Part shown: one piece after another, positions 26,809 to 35,293 of the stretch | Layout: each line of letters begins with the position of its first letter | Position numbering within the stretch: the first letter of the stretch is position 1 | Source of the DNA: an uncultured Arenicella sp. | Lineage (GTDB): Bacteria > Pseudomonadota > Gammaproteobacteria > Arenicellales > Arenicellaceae | Assembly (NCBI GenBank): GCA_947499305.1 | Contig: CANMNN010000004.1 | Span: 1-64,000, forward strand | Length of the DNA stretch: 64,000 nt | Direction: 5' to 3' | Position numbers and translations under genes: made by a program | The notes under the pieces: generated by a model | Database searches by the model: none | Told to the model about the DNA's origin: nothing | Seen by the model: only the letters and a program-made list of their open reading frames with translations

Positions 26809-27279
26809 TTAGCCGCCTTTCATGATTCGTTGTTGATCTCTCTTCCAATCTCGGTCTTTAATGCTGGCGCGCTTATCGTGCTGCTTTTTGCCTTTTGCCA
26901 AGCCTATTTTAAGCTTTGCTCTGCCCCTTGACCAATATAGGCTTAGAGGAGCGAGTGTGTAGCCATCACGCTCCACTTGTCCAATTAGTCGACTAATTTC
27001 GAGGTTTTTCATCAACAGCTTTCGCGTTCGAACTGGATTTGGCGAAATATGCGTGGAAGCTGATATTAGTGGGGATATATGAGCTCCATACAGAAAAAGC
27101 TCGCCATTATGTATTTGCACATAGCTTTCCTTAAGTTGAACGAGGTTGGCGCGCATGCTTTTTACTTCCCAGCCCTCGAGCACTAGACCAGCCTCAAACT
27201 CTTGCTCGATAAAATAATCAAAGCGCGCTTTTTTATTGCTAGCGATCGTGTTTGAAGGCGTCTTTTTATTCTTTGCCAT
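26809..27279 (-). CDS. smpB: SsrA-binding protein SmpB
   Basis: SmpB binds tmRNA and brings it to stalled ribosomes for trans-translation. The 156 residues contain the OB-fold signatures [40 protein letters not shown] and [20 protein letters not shown]. The basic C-terminal tail [21 protein letters not shown] needed for ribosome decoding is complete. No ssrA (tmRNA) gene was seen in this window. In many gammaproteobacteria smpB faces ratA directly. Here an NSS transporter gene lies between them. Confidence 0.97.
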   Translation of the reverse strand: MAKNKKTPSNTIASNKKARFDYFIEQEFEAGLVLEGWEVKSMRANLVQLKESYVQIHNGELFLYGAHISPLISASTHISPNPVRTRKLLMKNLEISRLIGQVERDGYTLAPLSLYWSRGRAKLKIGLAKGKKQHDKRASIKDRDWKRDQQRIMKGG

Positions 27280-27383
27280 TAGTTCTACGCACTTAAACGT
27301 GCTTATGTATACTTATATTGAGTTGGATCATAACTCCAGCGCTACCAAAACAGAATAAAAACAAATTAAAATTAAACACCAAC

Positions 27384-28784
27384 TTGAGCAGCACTACAAA
27401 AACTCCTCAATTAGCAGCGAAATCTAGCCGACCATCTTGGGGCTCTTACACAGCTTTTCTACTTGCTGCGATCGGGTCATCTATAGGTTTAGGCAATGTC
27501 TGGAAATTTCCGTATGAACTCGGTTTGCATGGTGGCACATTCCTGTACGTGTATATCGGCTGCGTTTTACTAGTTGCTTTTCCTTTGATGGTGGCTGAGT
27601 TGTTAATTGGTCGTGTAGGGCAAGCGAATCCAGTTCGAGCAATTCGGTCTATCGCAGCTGAAGATAATAGGTCGGGTTTATGGGAGGTTATTGGCTGGCT
27701 CGGCATTTTAACGAGTTTCCTGATTTTTTCGTTTTATAGCTTAGTAGCCAGCTGGACTCTTTTCTATATTATGCAGTCCTTGTCCGGGGCATTTGTCAAT
27801 GTGCCCGCGGAGATCGTGCAAAATTCTTTCGGTGCTCTACTACGTAATACTGACCAGCAAATCATCTGGCATACGGTTTACGTATTAATGGTTGTCTTGG
27901 TGCTGTCTCAAGGCGTGCGCAGCGGTTTGGAGCGTGCGGTTCGATTGCTAATGCCACTGTTTATTGGTTTTGTAATCTGGCTTGCGTTTTATGCTTATGA
28001 GGTCGGTGACTTTCAACAAGCGTACGCCTTCATGACTAGTTTTGAAATCGACAAAATCACTTCGGAACTGGTCGTTGCCGCTTTAACCCAAGCGTTGTTT
28101 TCTTTAAGTATTGGTATTGGGATACTAATAATGTATGGCTCGTATTTGAGCGAATCTAGGCCTTTGTTCATTGGGGCCGGGACGATTATGTTGTTCGATA
28201 CAGTCATCGCTTTATTGATGGGTTTTACTATTCTTTCAATCGTCTTTGCATTTGGACTTCAAGTAGATTCAGGGCCAGGCTTAATTTTTGAGACATTACC
28301 CGTTGCTTTTGCACAGATTCCCGAAAACGGGATTTTGTGGAGTTCGTCCTTTTTCTTTTTATTGTTCGTGGCCGCCCTCACATCAGGTTTTGCTTTATTA
28401 GAGCCGTGTATAGCATTGCTTTCAAATCGATATTCGATCTCGCGTCGAACCGCGGCTTGGCTTGTAGGTGCGACGGCGTGGGCACTGGGGTGGGCTTCGA
28501 TCTATTCGTTTAGCGAGTCTTCGTTTAGCTTTTTTTACTTTAACGAGGAGCGTCATCGTGGTTATTTCGATTTCATTAATATCTTGGCTACCCATGTATT
28601 ATTGCCGGCTACCGCTCTGCTGATTTGTTTGTTTACAGGGTGGAGAATGTCGAAGTCGCGCAGCATTGATGCTTTACGAATGCGACCGCGGTTCGCCCAT
28701 AGCATCTGGCGCTTTTGCATTCGCTTTATTGCTCCGCTTATAATCGCGTCGGTTTTGGCACTGGTTCTCTTTTTTCCAGCCTAG
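27384..28784 (+). CDS. Sodium-dependent NSS-family transporter (copy 2)
   Basis: This is a LeuT-fold sodium symporter with about 12 transmembrane helices. TM1 reads YTAFLLAAIGSSIGLGNVWK, the Na+ site. Later helices include ALTQALFSLSIGIGILIMYG. The start is uncertain because no ATG exists at the right place. I chose TTG 27384 (466 residues), which leaves a short N-tail like that of copy 1. TTG 27318 is also open but would leave only 38 bases to the divergent smpB start. Neither start has a clear SD. The substrate is unknown, probably an amino acid. Confidence 0.88.
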   Translation: MSSTTKTPQLAAKSSRPSWGSYTAFLLAAIGSSIGLGNVWKFPYELGLHGGTFLYVYIGCVLLVAFPLMVAELLIGRVGQANPVRAIRSIAAEDNRSGLWEVIGWLGILTSFLIFSFYSLVASWTLFYIMQSLSGAFVNVPAEIVQNSFGALLRNTDQQIIWHTVYVLMVVLVLSQGVRSGLERAVRLLMPLFIGFVIWLAFYAYEVGDFQQAYAFMTSFEIDKITSELVVAALTQALFSLSIGIGILIMYGSYLSESRPLFIGAGTIMLFDTVIALLMGFTILSIVFAFGLQVDSGPGLIFETLPVAFAQIPENGILWSSSFFFLLFVAALTSGFALLEPCIALLSNRYSISRRTAAWLVGATAWALGWASIYSFSESSFSFFYFNEERHRGYFDFINILATHVLLPATALLICLFTGWRMSKSRSIDALRMRPRFAHSIWRFCIRFIAPLIIASVLALVLFFPA

Positions 28785-28860
28785 GTTTTCGCAACCAAGG
28801 GATCTCGCTAGAATGATTTTTTTCAGCAATTAAAACAGGTTTTCGGTTCAACTCTCAATT

Positions 28861-29295
28861 ATGAATGTATCGCGCTCGGCGCTGCTACCTTTTAGCGCCC
28901 GACAAATCTATCAAGTTATCGCTGATGTACGTTCGTACCCATTGTTCCTCAATTGGTGCGATGATATGAGTGTGGTATCTGAATCAGACGAGGAGATGGT
29001 TGCTAAGCTATTTATTTCTTATGGAAAGCTTAAATTTAGTTTTAGCACACGTAATCAGATGATCGAGGATCAGAGTGTCAGTATGAGCTTGGTAGACGGG
29101 CCATTTTCAGCGCTAGATGGTAAGTGGGAGATCCAGAGACTTGGAGAGTCTGCGTGTAAAGTGTCGTTGATAATGGACTTTAAATTCGAAAGTAGCGTGA
29201 CACAAAGGTTGTTAGGTGGTGTGTTTAAAAACGTGATCGCAGCCCAATTAGACGCATTTCAAAAACGAGCAAACGACCTATATGGTCATGCCTAG
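28861..29295 (+). CDS. ratA: RatA/COQ10-like START-domain protein
   Basis: This is a 144-residue protein of the COQ10/polyketide-cyclase START family. The N-terminus MNVSRSALLPFSARQIYQVIADVRSYPLFLNWCDD and the C-terminal amphipathic helix VIAAQLDAFQKRANDLYG are typical. In E. coli RatA has been reported to act on 50S ribosomal subunits, while eukaryotic and other bacterial homologues bind ubiquinone. The ubiquinone-chaperone reading fits the Na+-NQR organism equally well. It is followed by rnfH after 14 bases, the usual pair. Confidence 0.92.
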   Translation: MNVSRSALLPFSARQIYQVIADVRSYPLFLNWCDDMSVVSESDEEMVAKLFISYGKLKFSFSTRNQMIEDQSVSMSLVDGPFSALDGKWEIQRLGESACKVSLIMDFKFESSVTQRLLGGVFKNVIAAQLDAFQKRANDLYGHA

Positions 29296-29309
29296 GAATA
29301 GGGAAAATT

Positions 29310-29615
29310 ATGCATACAATTAAGGTCAGCTTAGTCTACGCAACTCGCGAGAAGCAGTGGATTTATGACGCTACTGTAGATCGTGGTACTAGTGCTCTAG
29401 AGTTGCTACAACAATCTGGTTTTTTAAACGAGGTCGCTGATTTAGTGGCAGTTCCTTTTAATCAGCTAGATTTTGGTGTTTTTTCGCAAAAAGTTGAGCA
29501 CGACCATCTGTTAGAAGAGGGCGATCGTGTGGAGATTTATAGGCCTTTGACTGCAGATCCGAAGGAAGTACGTAGGCAACTTGCCCGAATGGGCAAAACG
29601 ATGGGCGCGAAATAG
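29310..29615 (+). CDS. rnfH: RnfH-family ubiquitin-like protein (RatB)
   Basis: This is a 101-residue small beta-grasp protein of the RnfH family (PF03658), of unsettled function. The signatures are IKVSLVYATREKQWIYD near the start, GDRVEIYRPLTADPKEVRRQ, and a basic end (LARMGKTMGAK). It is co-transcribed with ratA. The usual next genes, bamE and fur, are absent here, as the intergenic region and TonB receptor follow. Confidence 0.93.
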   Translation: MHTIKVSLVYATREKQWIYDATVDRGTSALELLQQSGFLNEVADLVAVPFNQLDFGVFSQKVEHDHLLEEGDRVEIYRPLTADPKEVRRQLARMGKTMGAK

Positions 29616-29945
29616 AGAGTCCTTCGATTGGTGTTTCATGCTTATGCCAAAAGCTCAAATGCATATAATTTGATCATTTTAACGGTCAAATGTCTTATAT
29701 AATACATGCGGTCGCTTTTAGGTACTTAATGGACAACTGGTATTCATTCGCTAAATAGGCGATATGCCTTTGCTCTTACCTCCAAAAATGTTACAAAGGT
29801 GTCGTAACAGCTGTATACCTACTGTATTAGCAGGTCGTATTGAGCGACTAATGTTATTCTTTAATTGCTGGTGAGTAGTCAGCAGTTTTGAAAATAAAAT
29901 TAAAATAATCTCAAAAATTCATCAAGACAGACGAGGAATAGTTAA
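29616..29945 (+). promoter_or_regulatory. Leader of TonB receptor 1 with candidate operator and -10 box
   Basis: These 330 bases hold no gene. An interrupted inverted repeat (ATTTGATC at 29668-29675, GGTCAAAT at 29684-29691, 7 of 8 positions complementary) lies just upstream of a perfect TATAAT at 29698-29703, an arrangement suited to a repressor or activator site. No good -35 box is visible, which would fit activator control. The stretch from 29704 to the start would be a long leader of about 240 bases. GAGGA precedes the GTG start. Confidence 0.45.
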
Positions 29946-32291
29946 GTGAAATTATCATTTAAAAAACTTGCGTCGGCCGTAGCTATCGCTACCGCTGCAG
30001 CGCCAAGCATCAGTTATGCTCAAGACAGCGTACTAGAAGAGATTGTGGTTACCGCATCGAAGCGAGCTACGACATTACAAGAAATTCCTATCGCAGTTTC
30101 TGTAACGACTGCTGATACGATTGAGAAGGCTCAAATTCAAGATTTATTCGATCTGCAGACGGTAGTCCCGTCTTTACGCGTGTCGCAATTGCAAACATCG
30201 CGAAACTCAAACTTCGTTATTCGTGGTTTCGGTAACGGCGCGAATAACCCTGGTATCGAGCCTTCAGTTGGTGTGTTCATCGACGGAGTATACCGCTCGC
30301 GTTCAGCAGCAGCTATTTCGGATCTTCCTCGCCTTGAGCGAGTTGAGGTGCTAAGCGGCCCACAAAGCACTTTGTTTGGTAAAAACGCATCAGCCGGTGT
30401 GGTTAGCGTCGTGACGCCAGCGCCAACTGGTGAGTCAGGTGGTTTCGTCTCAGGTAGCTTTGGCGATCTAGGTGCAGTTGTGGTCAAAGGTTTGGTCGAA
30501 GGTTCTCTAAGCGAAAACGTAGCGTTCGATCTAGCTGGTAGTTACAACAGCCGTGATGGTTATTTTCAAAACCTCGCGACCGGTCAAGAGTTGAATGAGC
30601 GCAACCGATATGCCCTTCGCGGTCAGTTAAATTGGACTCCAAGTGATAATGCATCGATTCGAGTTATCGCTGATTACGATCAGATTGACGAAGCGTGTTG
30701 CGGTGTAGTAAACATTGTTAGTGGTCCAGCAACGCTAGCAATCAACGCGTTGGGCGGCCAGATCGTCCCGAATGATCCAGAGGCGCTTGAAGGTTTCTTC
30801 GATGATCCAGCGATCAACGAAATCAGTAACTACGGCTTATCAGTTCAAGGTGATTTTGAGTTCGAGAAATTCTCTCTAACCAGCATCACGTCATTCCGTA
30901 ATAACAACGCCTTTGATAATCAAGATATCGATTTCTCAAGTGGTGATTTGACTAACAGCAATAAGAACGACATTGATATCGATACGTTTACTCAAGAGAT
31001 CCGCTTGGTCTCTAATGGTGACGGCGCGGTAGATTGGTTGGTTGGCGCTTTCTACTTCGATGAATCGGTAGAGCAAGAAACCGACGTTCTTTTTGGTCCT
31101 GCTTTCCGTCCTTTTATCGACATTGGTTTGAATCAAGCTGGTTTTCCTTTGACTCTTGCGCAAGTAGAGGGCTTAGTTGGCCTACCAGTTGGATCGTTCT
31201 ACCAAACCAATTCTGGCGTATCTGATATTGCGACTTTGGATAACCAAGCGATCTCTATTTTTGGTCAATTTGATTGGCGCTTAAATGATGCGGTAACCGC
31301 AACATTAGGCTTCAACTACACCGACGACGAGAAAGACTTTTCGATTATTTCTAACCGTACTGAAATTCGTGGTTTAGTTGAGCTTCCTGGTTTACTTAAT
31401 CTAATTCCTATTAACCCACCAGTTACAACGGGTACTAATAACCCTGTTGAAGACAACTCTACGTCTGATGATGAGATCACATACACAGCACGCCTAGCAT
31501 GGGACATCAATGATACTTTGAATGCCTACGCTACTTATGCGACTGGTTTTAAAGCCTCTTCAATCAACTTAAGCCGCGACTCAGCGCCAAATCCGGCTGA
31601 CTTTGCTCGTCTCGGTCAGTTAGGCCTACTGCCTGCCAACGCAAGTGCACGTAGTCGTTTTGCAGACCCTGAAGAAGCGACGGTTATCGAACTTGGTTTG
31701 AAAGCACGTTTTGACCGCGGTTCATTGAACTTAGCTATTTTTGACCAAAAGTTAGAAAACTTTCAGTCGAACATCTTTACTGGCATCGCTTTCGAATTAT
31801 TGAATGCAGAAGAGCAGTCGGTTAAGGGTGCTGAAATTTCATTCAACTATCAGCCTACAGATGCCTTCAGTTATGGCATCGATGTCACTTATCTTGATCC
31901 ACTATATGATTCATTTACTCAAGCGTCAGCTGGTGATTTAAGTGGTCAAATACCTTCTGGTATTAGTGAGCTAAGCGCTTCACTATCTGCGCAATATGAT
32001 TTCAATTTAGCTGGTAACGAAGCTTACATTCGTGGCGACTATCAGTACGAAGATGAAGTTCAAGTTGTTGACGGCATCTCTGCTGACATCGCATCACGCG
32101 AAGTTAAGTTGTTGAATGTTTCTGCAGGCCTTACTACTGAAACTGGCTTAGGCTTTACGCTTTGGGCACGCAACTTAACTGATGAGTCTTACTTAATCAG
32201 TGCGTTCCCATCAGTTGCTCAAACTGGAAGTATTTCGGGTTACCGAAATGAGCCACGTACATTTGGCGTTACAGTTCGTAAAGACTTCTAA
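29946..32291 (+). CDS. TonB-dependent receptor 1
   Basis: This is a 781-residue outer-membrane active transporter, with a GTG start preceded by GAGGA. The signal peptide ends at about residue 25 (SISYAQ). The TonB box is EEIVVTASKR, followed by the plug domain with RNSNFVIRGFGNG and RLERVEVLSGPQSTLFGKNA. The beta-barrel follows, ending in the C-terminal phenylalanine (VTVRKDF) needed for BAM insertion. The ligand is unknown. It belongs to the large marine TBDR group often used for complex organic nutrients rather than siderophores only. A paralogue follows in tandem after a strong terminator. Confidence 0.95.
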   Translation: MKLSFKKLASAVAIATAAAPSISYAQDSVLEEIVVTASKRATTLQEIPIAVSVTTADTIEKAQIQDLFDLQTVVPSLRVSQLQTSRNSNFVIRGFGNGANNPGIEPSVGVFIDGVYRSRSAAAISDLPRLERVEVLSGPQSTLFGKNASAGVVSVVTPAPTGESGGFVSGSFGDLGAVVVKGLVEGSLSENVAFDLAGSYNSRDGYFQNLATGQELNERNRYALRGQLNWTPSDNASIRVIADYDQIDEACCGVVNIVSGPATLAINALGGQIVPNDPEALEGFFDDPAINEISNYGLSVQGDFEFEKFSLTSITSFRNNNAFDNQDIDFSSGDLTNSNKNDIDIDTFTQEIRLVSNGDGAVDWLVGAFYFDESVEQETDVLFGPAFRPFIDIGLNQAGFPLTLAQVEGLVGLPVGSFYQTNSGVSDIATLDNQAISIFGQFDWRLNDAVTATLGFNYTDDEKDFSIISNRTEIRGLVELPGLLNLIPINPPVTTGTNNPVEDNSTSDDEITYTARLAWDINDTLNAYATYATGFKASSINLSRDSAPNPADFARLGQLGLLPANASARSRFADPEEATVIELGLKARFDRGSLNLAIFDQKLENFQSNIFTGIAFELLNAEEQSVKGAEISFNYQPTDAFSYGIDVTYLDPLYDSFTQASAGDLSGQIPSGISELSASLSAQYDFNLAGNEAYIRGDYQYEDEVQVVDGISADIASREVKLLNVSAGLTTETGLGFTLWARNLTDESYLISAFPSVAQTGSISGYRNEPRTFGVTVRKDF

Positions 32292-32333
32292 TTTGGTTTG
32301 GCTGTTTAGTCAGCCAAGTTTGTTAGAGACAAA

Positions 32334-32367
32334 AGCCAGCGTGGGACACCACGCTGGCTTTTTTTTA
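32334..32367 (+). terminator. Rho-independent terminator of TonB receptor 1
   Basis: A perfect GC-rich 11-bp stem (32334-32344 with 32349-32359) and a 4-base loop are followed by eight T residues. It separates the two receptor genes transcriptionally. Confidence 0.95.
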
Positions 32368-32664
32368 TTAATTGGGCGCCTTTGTGGCTTGGTCTCACCG
32401 CTTTATTCAATTTTCATAATTCTTTAAGTGCGCATACTTTTATTTAACTTAGTAAGGCAAAACTTAAAAATTTCTTTCGATTTCTCTCAAATCTCTACAT
32501 GACATTTTGTAAGTTTATGTAAACTCCGCGGGTCTTAGATCTTGATCGCGAAAACCGTCGATCCAGACGCTTTGATCATCGTAGTGACACTTCGTAGGCC
32601 ACCCCACAGGACTTACGACAGGTCAAAAAGTAGTACCTCCAAATAGAGAGAAAGGAGAATAAAA
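32368..32664 (+). promoter_or_regulatory. Leader of TonB receptor 2 with perfect palindrome
   Basis: This region holds no gene. A perfect inverted repeat AGTTTA-TG-TAAACT at 32512-32525 is a candidate regulator-binding site about 140 bases before the receptor start. It differs from the inverted repeat before receptor 1, so the two receptors may answer to different regulators. No convincing -35/-10 pair was seen. AAGGAG precedes the GTG. Confidence 0.4.
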
Positions 32665-35094
32665 GTGAAGTTATCATTTAAGAAAATAGCCTCTGCTGTT
32701 GCACTAGCAACATTAGCGGCGCCATCAATCAGCGCAGCGCAAGACACGTTTATTGAAGAAATCGTAGTGACCGCGACTAAGCGGGCACAAACGCTACAAG
32801 ATATTCCAATCGCGGTTACCGTCACCTCGGCCGATACCGTAGAGAAAGCTCAGATTCAGGATCTGCTAGATATCCAATCGGTTGTACCATCCCTCAGAGT
32901 GTCGCAATTGCAATTGGCACGAAACACCAGCTTTAGTATTCGTGGTTTTGGGAATGGTGCCAATAATATTGGTATTGAACCATCTGTTGGTGTCTTTGTA
33001 GATGGCGTATACCGTTCCCGCTCGGGCGCTGCCATCACTGACTTGCCGCGTCTGGAGCGTGTTGAAGTACTCAGTGGACCACAAAACACCTTGTTCGGGA
33101 AGAACGCGTCGGCCGGTGTTGTTAGTGTCGTCACTCCAAAACCGTCTGGTGAATCGGGCGGCTTTATTTCAGGCAGTTTTGGAAATTTCAATGCAGTGGT
33201 TTTGAAAGGTTTATATGAGGGTGTGATTAGCGATAGCCTCACCTATGACATTGCAGGAACCTACAATAGCCGAGATGGCTATTTCGACAACTTGACGCTA
33301 GGTAACGAGCTGAACGGGCGTGATCGTTACGCGGTTCGCGGACAGTTAAACTGGGCGCCGAATGATCGCTTAAACGTACGAATCTTGGCTGACTACGATG
33401 ACCTCGATGAAGATTGTTGTGGCGTTGTTAACTTAGTTGCTGGCCCAACTGCGCCGATTATTGCGGCACTGGGTGGTAACTTGGTTGCTAATAACCCGGA
33501 CTCATTGGTCGGTTTTACTGACGATCCTTCTACTAACCAAATCGAGAACTCAGGCTTATCCATTCAAACCGATTATGAATTTGATGGCTTTACGGCGACA
33601 TCGATTGTCGCTTTTCGAAATAGCTCGTCATTTGACAATCAGGACGTGGATTTTACCAGTGCTGATTTGACCAATGGTTTGTTCAATGACATCGAGATCG
33701 ACACGTTTACATCTGAGTTTCGTTTGGCCTCAAACGGCGACGGTTCGGTTGACTGGCTAGTTGGCGGTTTCTATTTCGATGAAAGTATTGAGCAAAACTC
33801 CGAGCTTCGTTTTGGCCCTGCGTTTCGCCCGTTTGTAGATATCGCTCGAGGGGCCTTGGTTGCTCCGGCTATTCAAGCAGGTTTATTGCCAGCGGCTGCC
33901 GGAACTCTATCAGGGGTTGAAGCAATATTGGGCTTGCCGAATGGATCATTTTTTCAAAACAATTCAGGCGTCTCCGATATATCAACCCTAGATAATCAAT
34001 CTATTTCTCTTTTCGCTAATGTTGATTGGCGTATTACCGAAGAACTTACTGCCACTGTTGGCGTGAACTATACAGACGATGAGAAAGATTTTTCAATTGA
34101 CTCTGTAACGAGCGAAGTTCGTGCGAATATTCCTGTAGCTGGTCCAGCCGCTGCTTTAATAGCAACGGTGCCGTCTTTCGCACAAAATACCATTAATATC
34201 CCTAACCCTGTTGAAGATGGTCGTACGAACGACGACGATGTGACTTATAGCCTGCGTTTAGCCTATGACGTGAATGATAACGTTAACGTATACGGTAGTT
34301 ACGCAACTGGTTTTAAAGCATCGTCAATTGATCTATTGAGGGATTCAGCGCCAAACGCCGCCGACTTTGCAGCACTGCAAGCGCTTGGTTTGGTTGACCC
34401 CAACGCGATTATCGGATCTCGCTTTGCTGAACCTGAGGAAGCGGAGGTGTTCGAGCTTGGCTTAAAAGCTCGTTTTAACAATGGTCTTATTAACGTCGCT
34501 ATTTTCGATCAAACGTTGGAAAATTTTCAATCTGCGATCTTCAATGGTACATCGTTTTTCCTGACCAATGCAGAACAGCAATCAGTTTTGGGCGCTGAAG
34601 TTGATTTTAAGTATCAAGTTAGCGATGCATTTGGTTTTGGTATAAACGCTACGTATTTGGATGCTGAATTTGATTCGTTTACTCAGGCGTCGCCTTTGGC
34701 TCAAGTTGGGTTAACACCGGGTTCTGATGGTCAACAAGACTTATCTGGCCGCACCCCTGCAGGCATTCCGGAACTAGCGCTTTCTTTGTCAGCTCAGTAC
34801 GATTTCACTGTTGGCGGCTTCGATTCGTATATTCGTGGCGATTACCAGTTCGAAGACGAAGTTCAGGTTGTTGATAACATTCCGGCTTCGGTTGCATCAC
34901 GTGAAGTGAGCCAGTTAAATCTAGCGCTTGGCTTTGAGACTGAGAATGGTTTGAATGTGACGCTTTGGGGGCGCAATGTTACGGATGATGAATATCTTAT
35001 CAGCGCTTTTCCAGCCGTAGCGCAAGCAGGTAGCATTAGCGGTTATCGTAACCAACCTCGCACTTACGGTGTGACGATTCGCAAAGACTTCTGA
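32665..35094 (+). CDS. TonB-dependent receptor 2 (tandem paralogue)
   Basis: This is an 809-residue outer-membrane receptor, clearly homologous to receptor 1 along its whole length. It has the signal peptide MKLSFKKIASAVALATLAAP, TonB box EEIVVTATKR, plug motif RLERVEVLSGPQNTLFGKNA and barrel end VTIRKDF. It is 28 residues longer, mainly through extra loop residues around 300-345 of the barrel half (positions 33841-33920) and near 34130 and 34700. Those are surface-loop regions that set ligand choice, so the two probably bind related but different ligands. It starts with GTG after AAGGAG. Confidence 0.95.
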   Translation: MKLSFKKIASAVALATLAAPSISAAQDTFIEEIVVTATKRAQTLQDIPIAVTVTSADTVEKAQIQDLLDIQSVVPSLRVSQLQLARNTSFSIRGFGNGANNIGIEPSVGVFVDGVYRSRSGAAITDLPRLERVEVLSGPQNTLFGKNASAGVVSVVTPKPSGESGGFISGSFGNFNAVVLKGLYEGVISDSLTYDIAGTYNSRDGYFDNLTLGNELNGRDRYAVRGQLNWAPNDRLNVRILADYDDLDEDCCGVVNLVAGPTAPIIAALGGNLVANNPDSLVGFTDDPSTNQIENSGLSIQTDYEFDGFTATSIVAFRNSSSFDNQDVDFTSADLTNGLFNDIEIDTFTSEFRLASNGDGSVDWLVGGFYFDESIEQNSELRFGPAFRPFVDIARGALVAPAIQAGLLPAAAGTLSGVEAILGLPNGSFFQNNSGVSDISTLDNQSISLFANVDWRITEELTATVGVNYTDDEKDFSIDSVTSEVRANIPVAGPAAALIATVPSFAQNTINIPNPVEDGRTNDDDVTYSLRLAYDVNDNVNVYGSYATGFKASSIDLLRDSAPNAADFAALQALGLVDPNAIIGSRFAEPEEAEVFELGLKARFNNGLINVAIFDQTLENFQSAIFNGTSFFLTNAEQQSVLGAEVDFKYQVSDAFGFGINATYLDAEFDSFTQASPLAQVGLTPGSDGQQDLSGRTPAGIPELALSLSAQYDFTVGGFDSYIRGDYQFEDEVQVVDNIPASVASREVSQLNLALGFETENGLNVTLWGRNVTDDEYLISAFPAVAQAGSISGYRNQPRTYGVTIRKDF

Positions 35095-35137
35095 GTTTTA
35101 AGCGTTCTTGGTTTTAGTTTTATTAACTAAGCCCCAT

Positions 35138-35175
35138 AAAAACCCGCCTTGATTGATTTCAATGCGGGTTTTTTT
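35138..35175 (+). terminator. Rho-independent terminator of TonB receptor 2
   Basis: A 10-bp stem (35138-35147 with 35164-35173) has a 16-base loop that itself contains a short ATTGA/TCAAT pairing. It is followed by a T tract. It lies 44 bases after the receptor stop. Confidence 0.9.
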
Positions 35176-35293
35176 ATTGTTTTTGAACAAAAGAGACTGA
35201 GCTCGACATGGTTTATCATCATAGCGCTTACTATAGTGATCAGATATTCTGACCCAAGATTTTTATAATATTAGTCGCGGGTCGCTAATTAAA

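Noticed and set aside
26791-26821. Hairpin between NSS copy 1 and smpB
   Set aside because: It has an 11-bp stem with one wobble but no T tract on either side, and one arm lies in smpB codons. It could still act as a weak convergent terminator.
29616-29945. tmRNA (ssrA) gene near smpB/ratA
   Set aside because: No tRNA-Ala-like ends or tag-encoding frame found in the gap before receptor 1.
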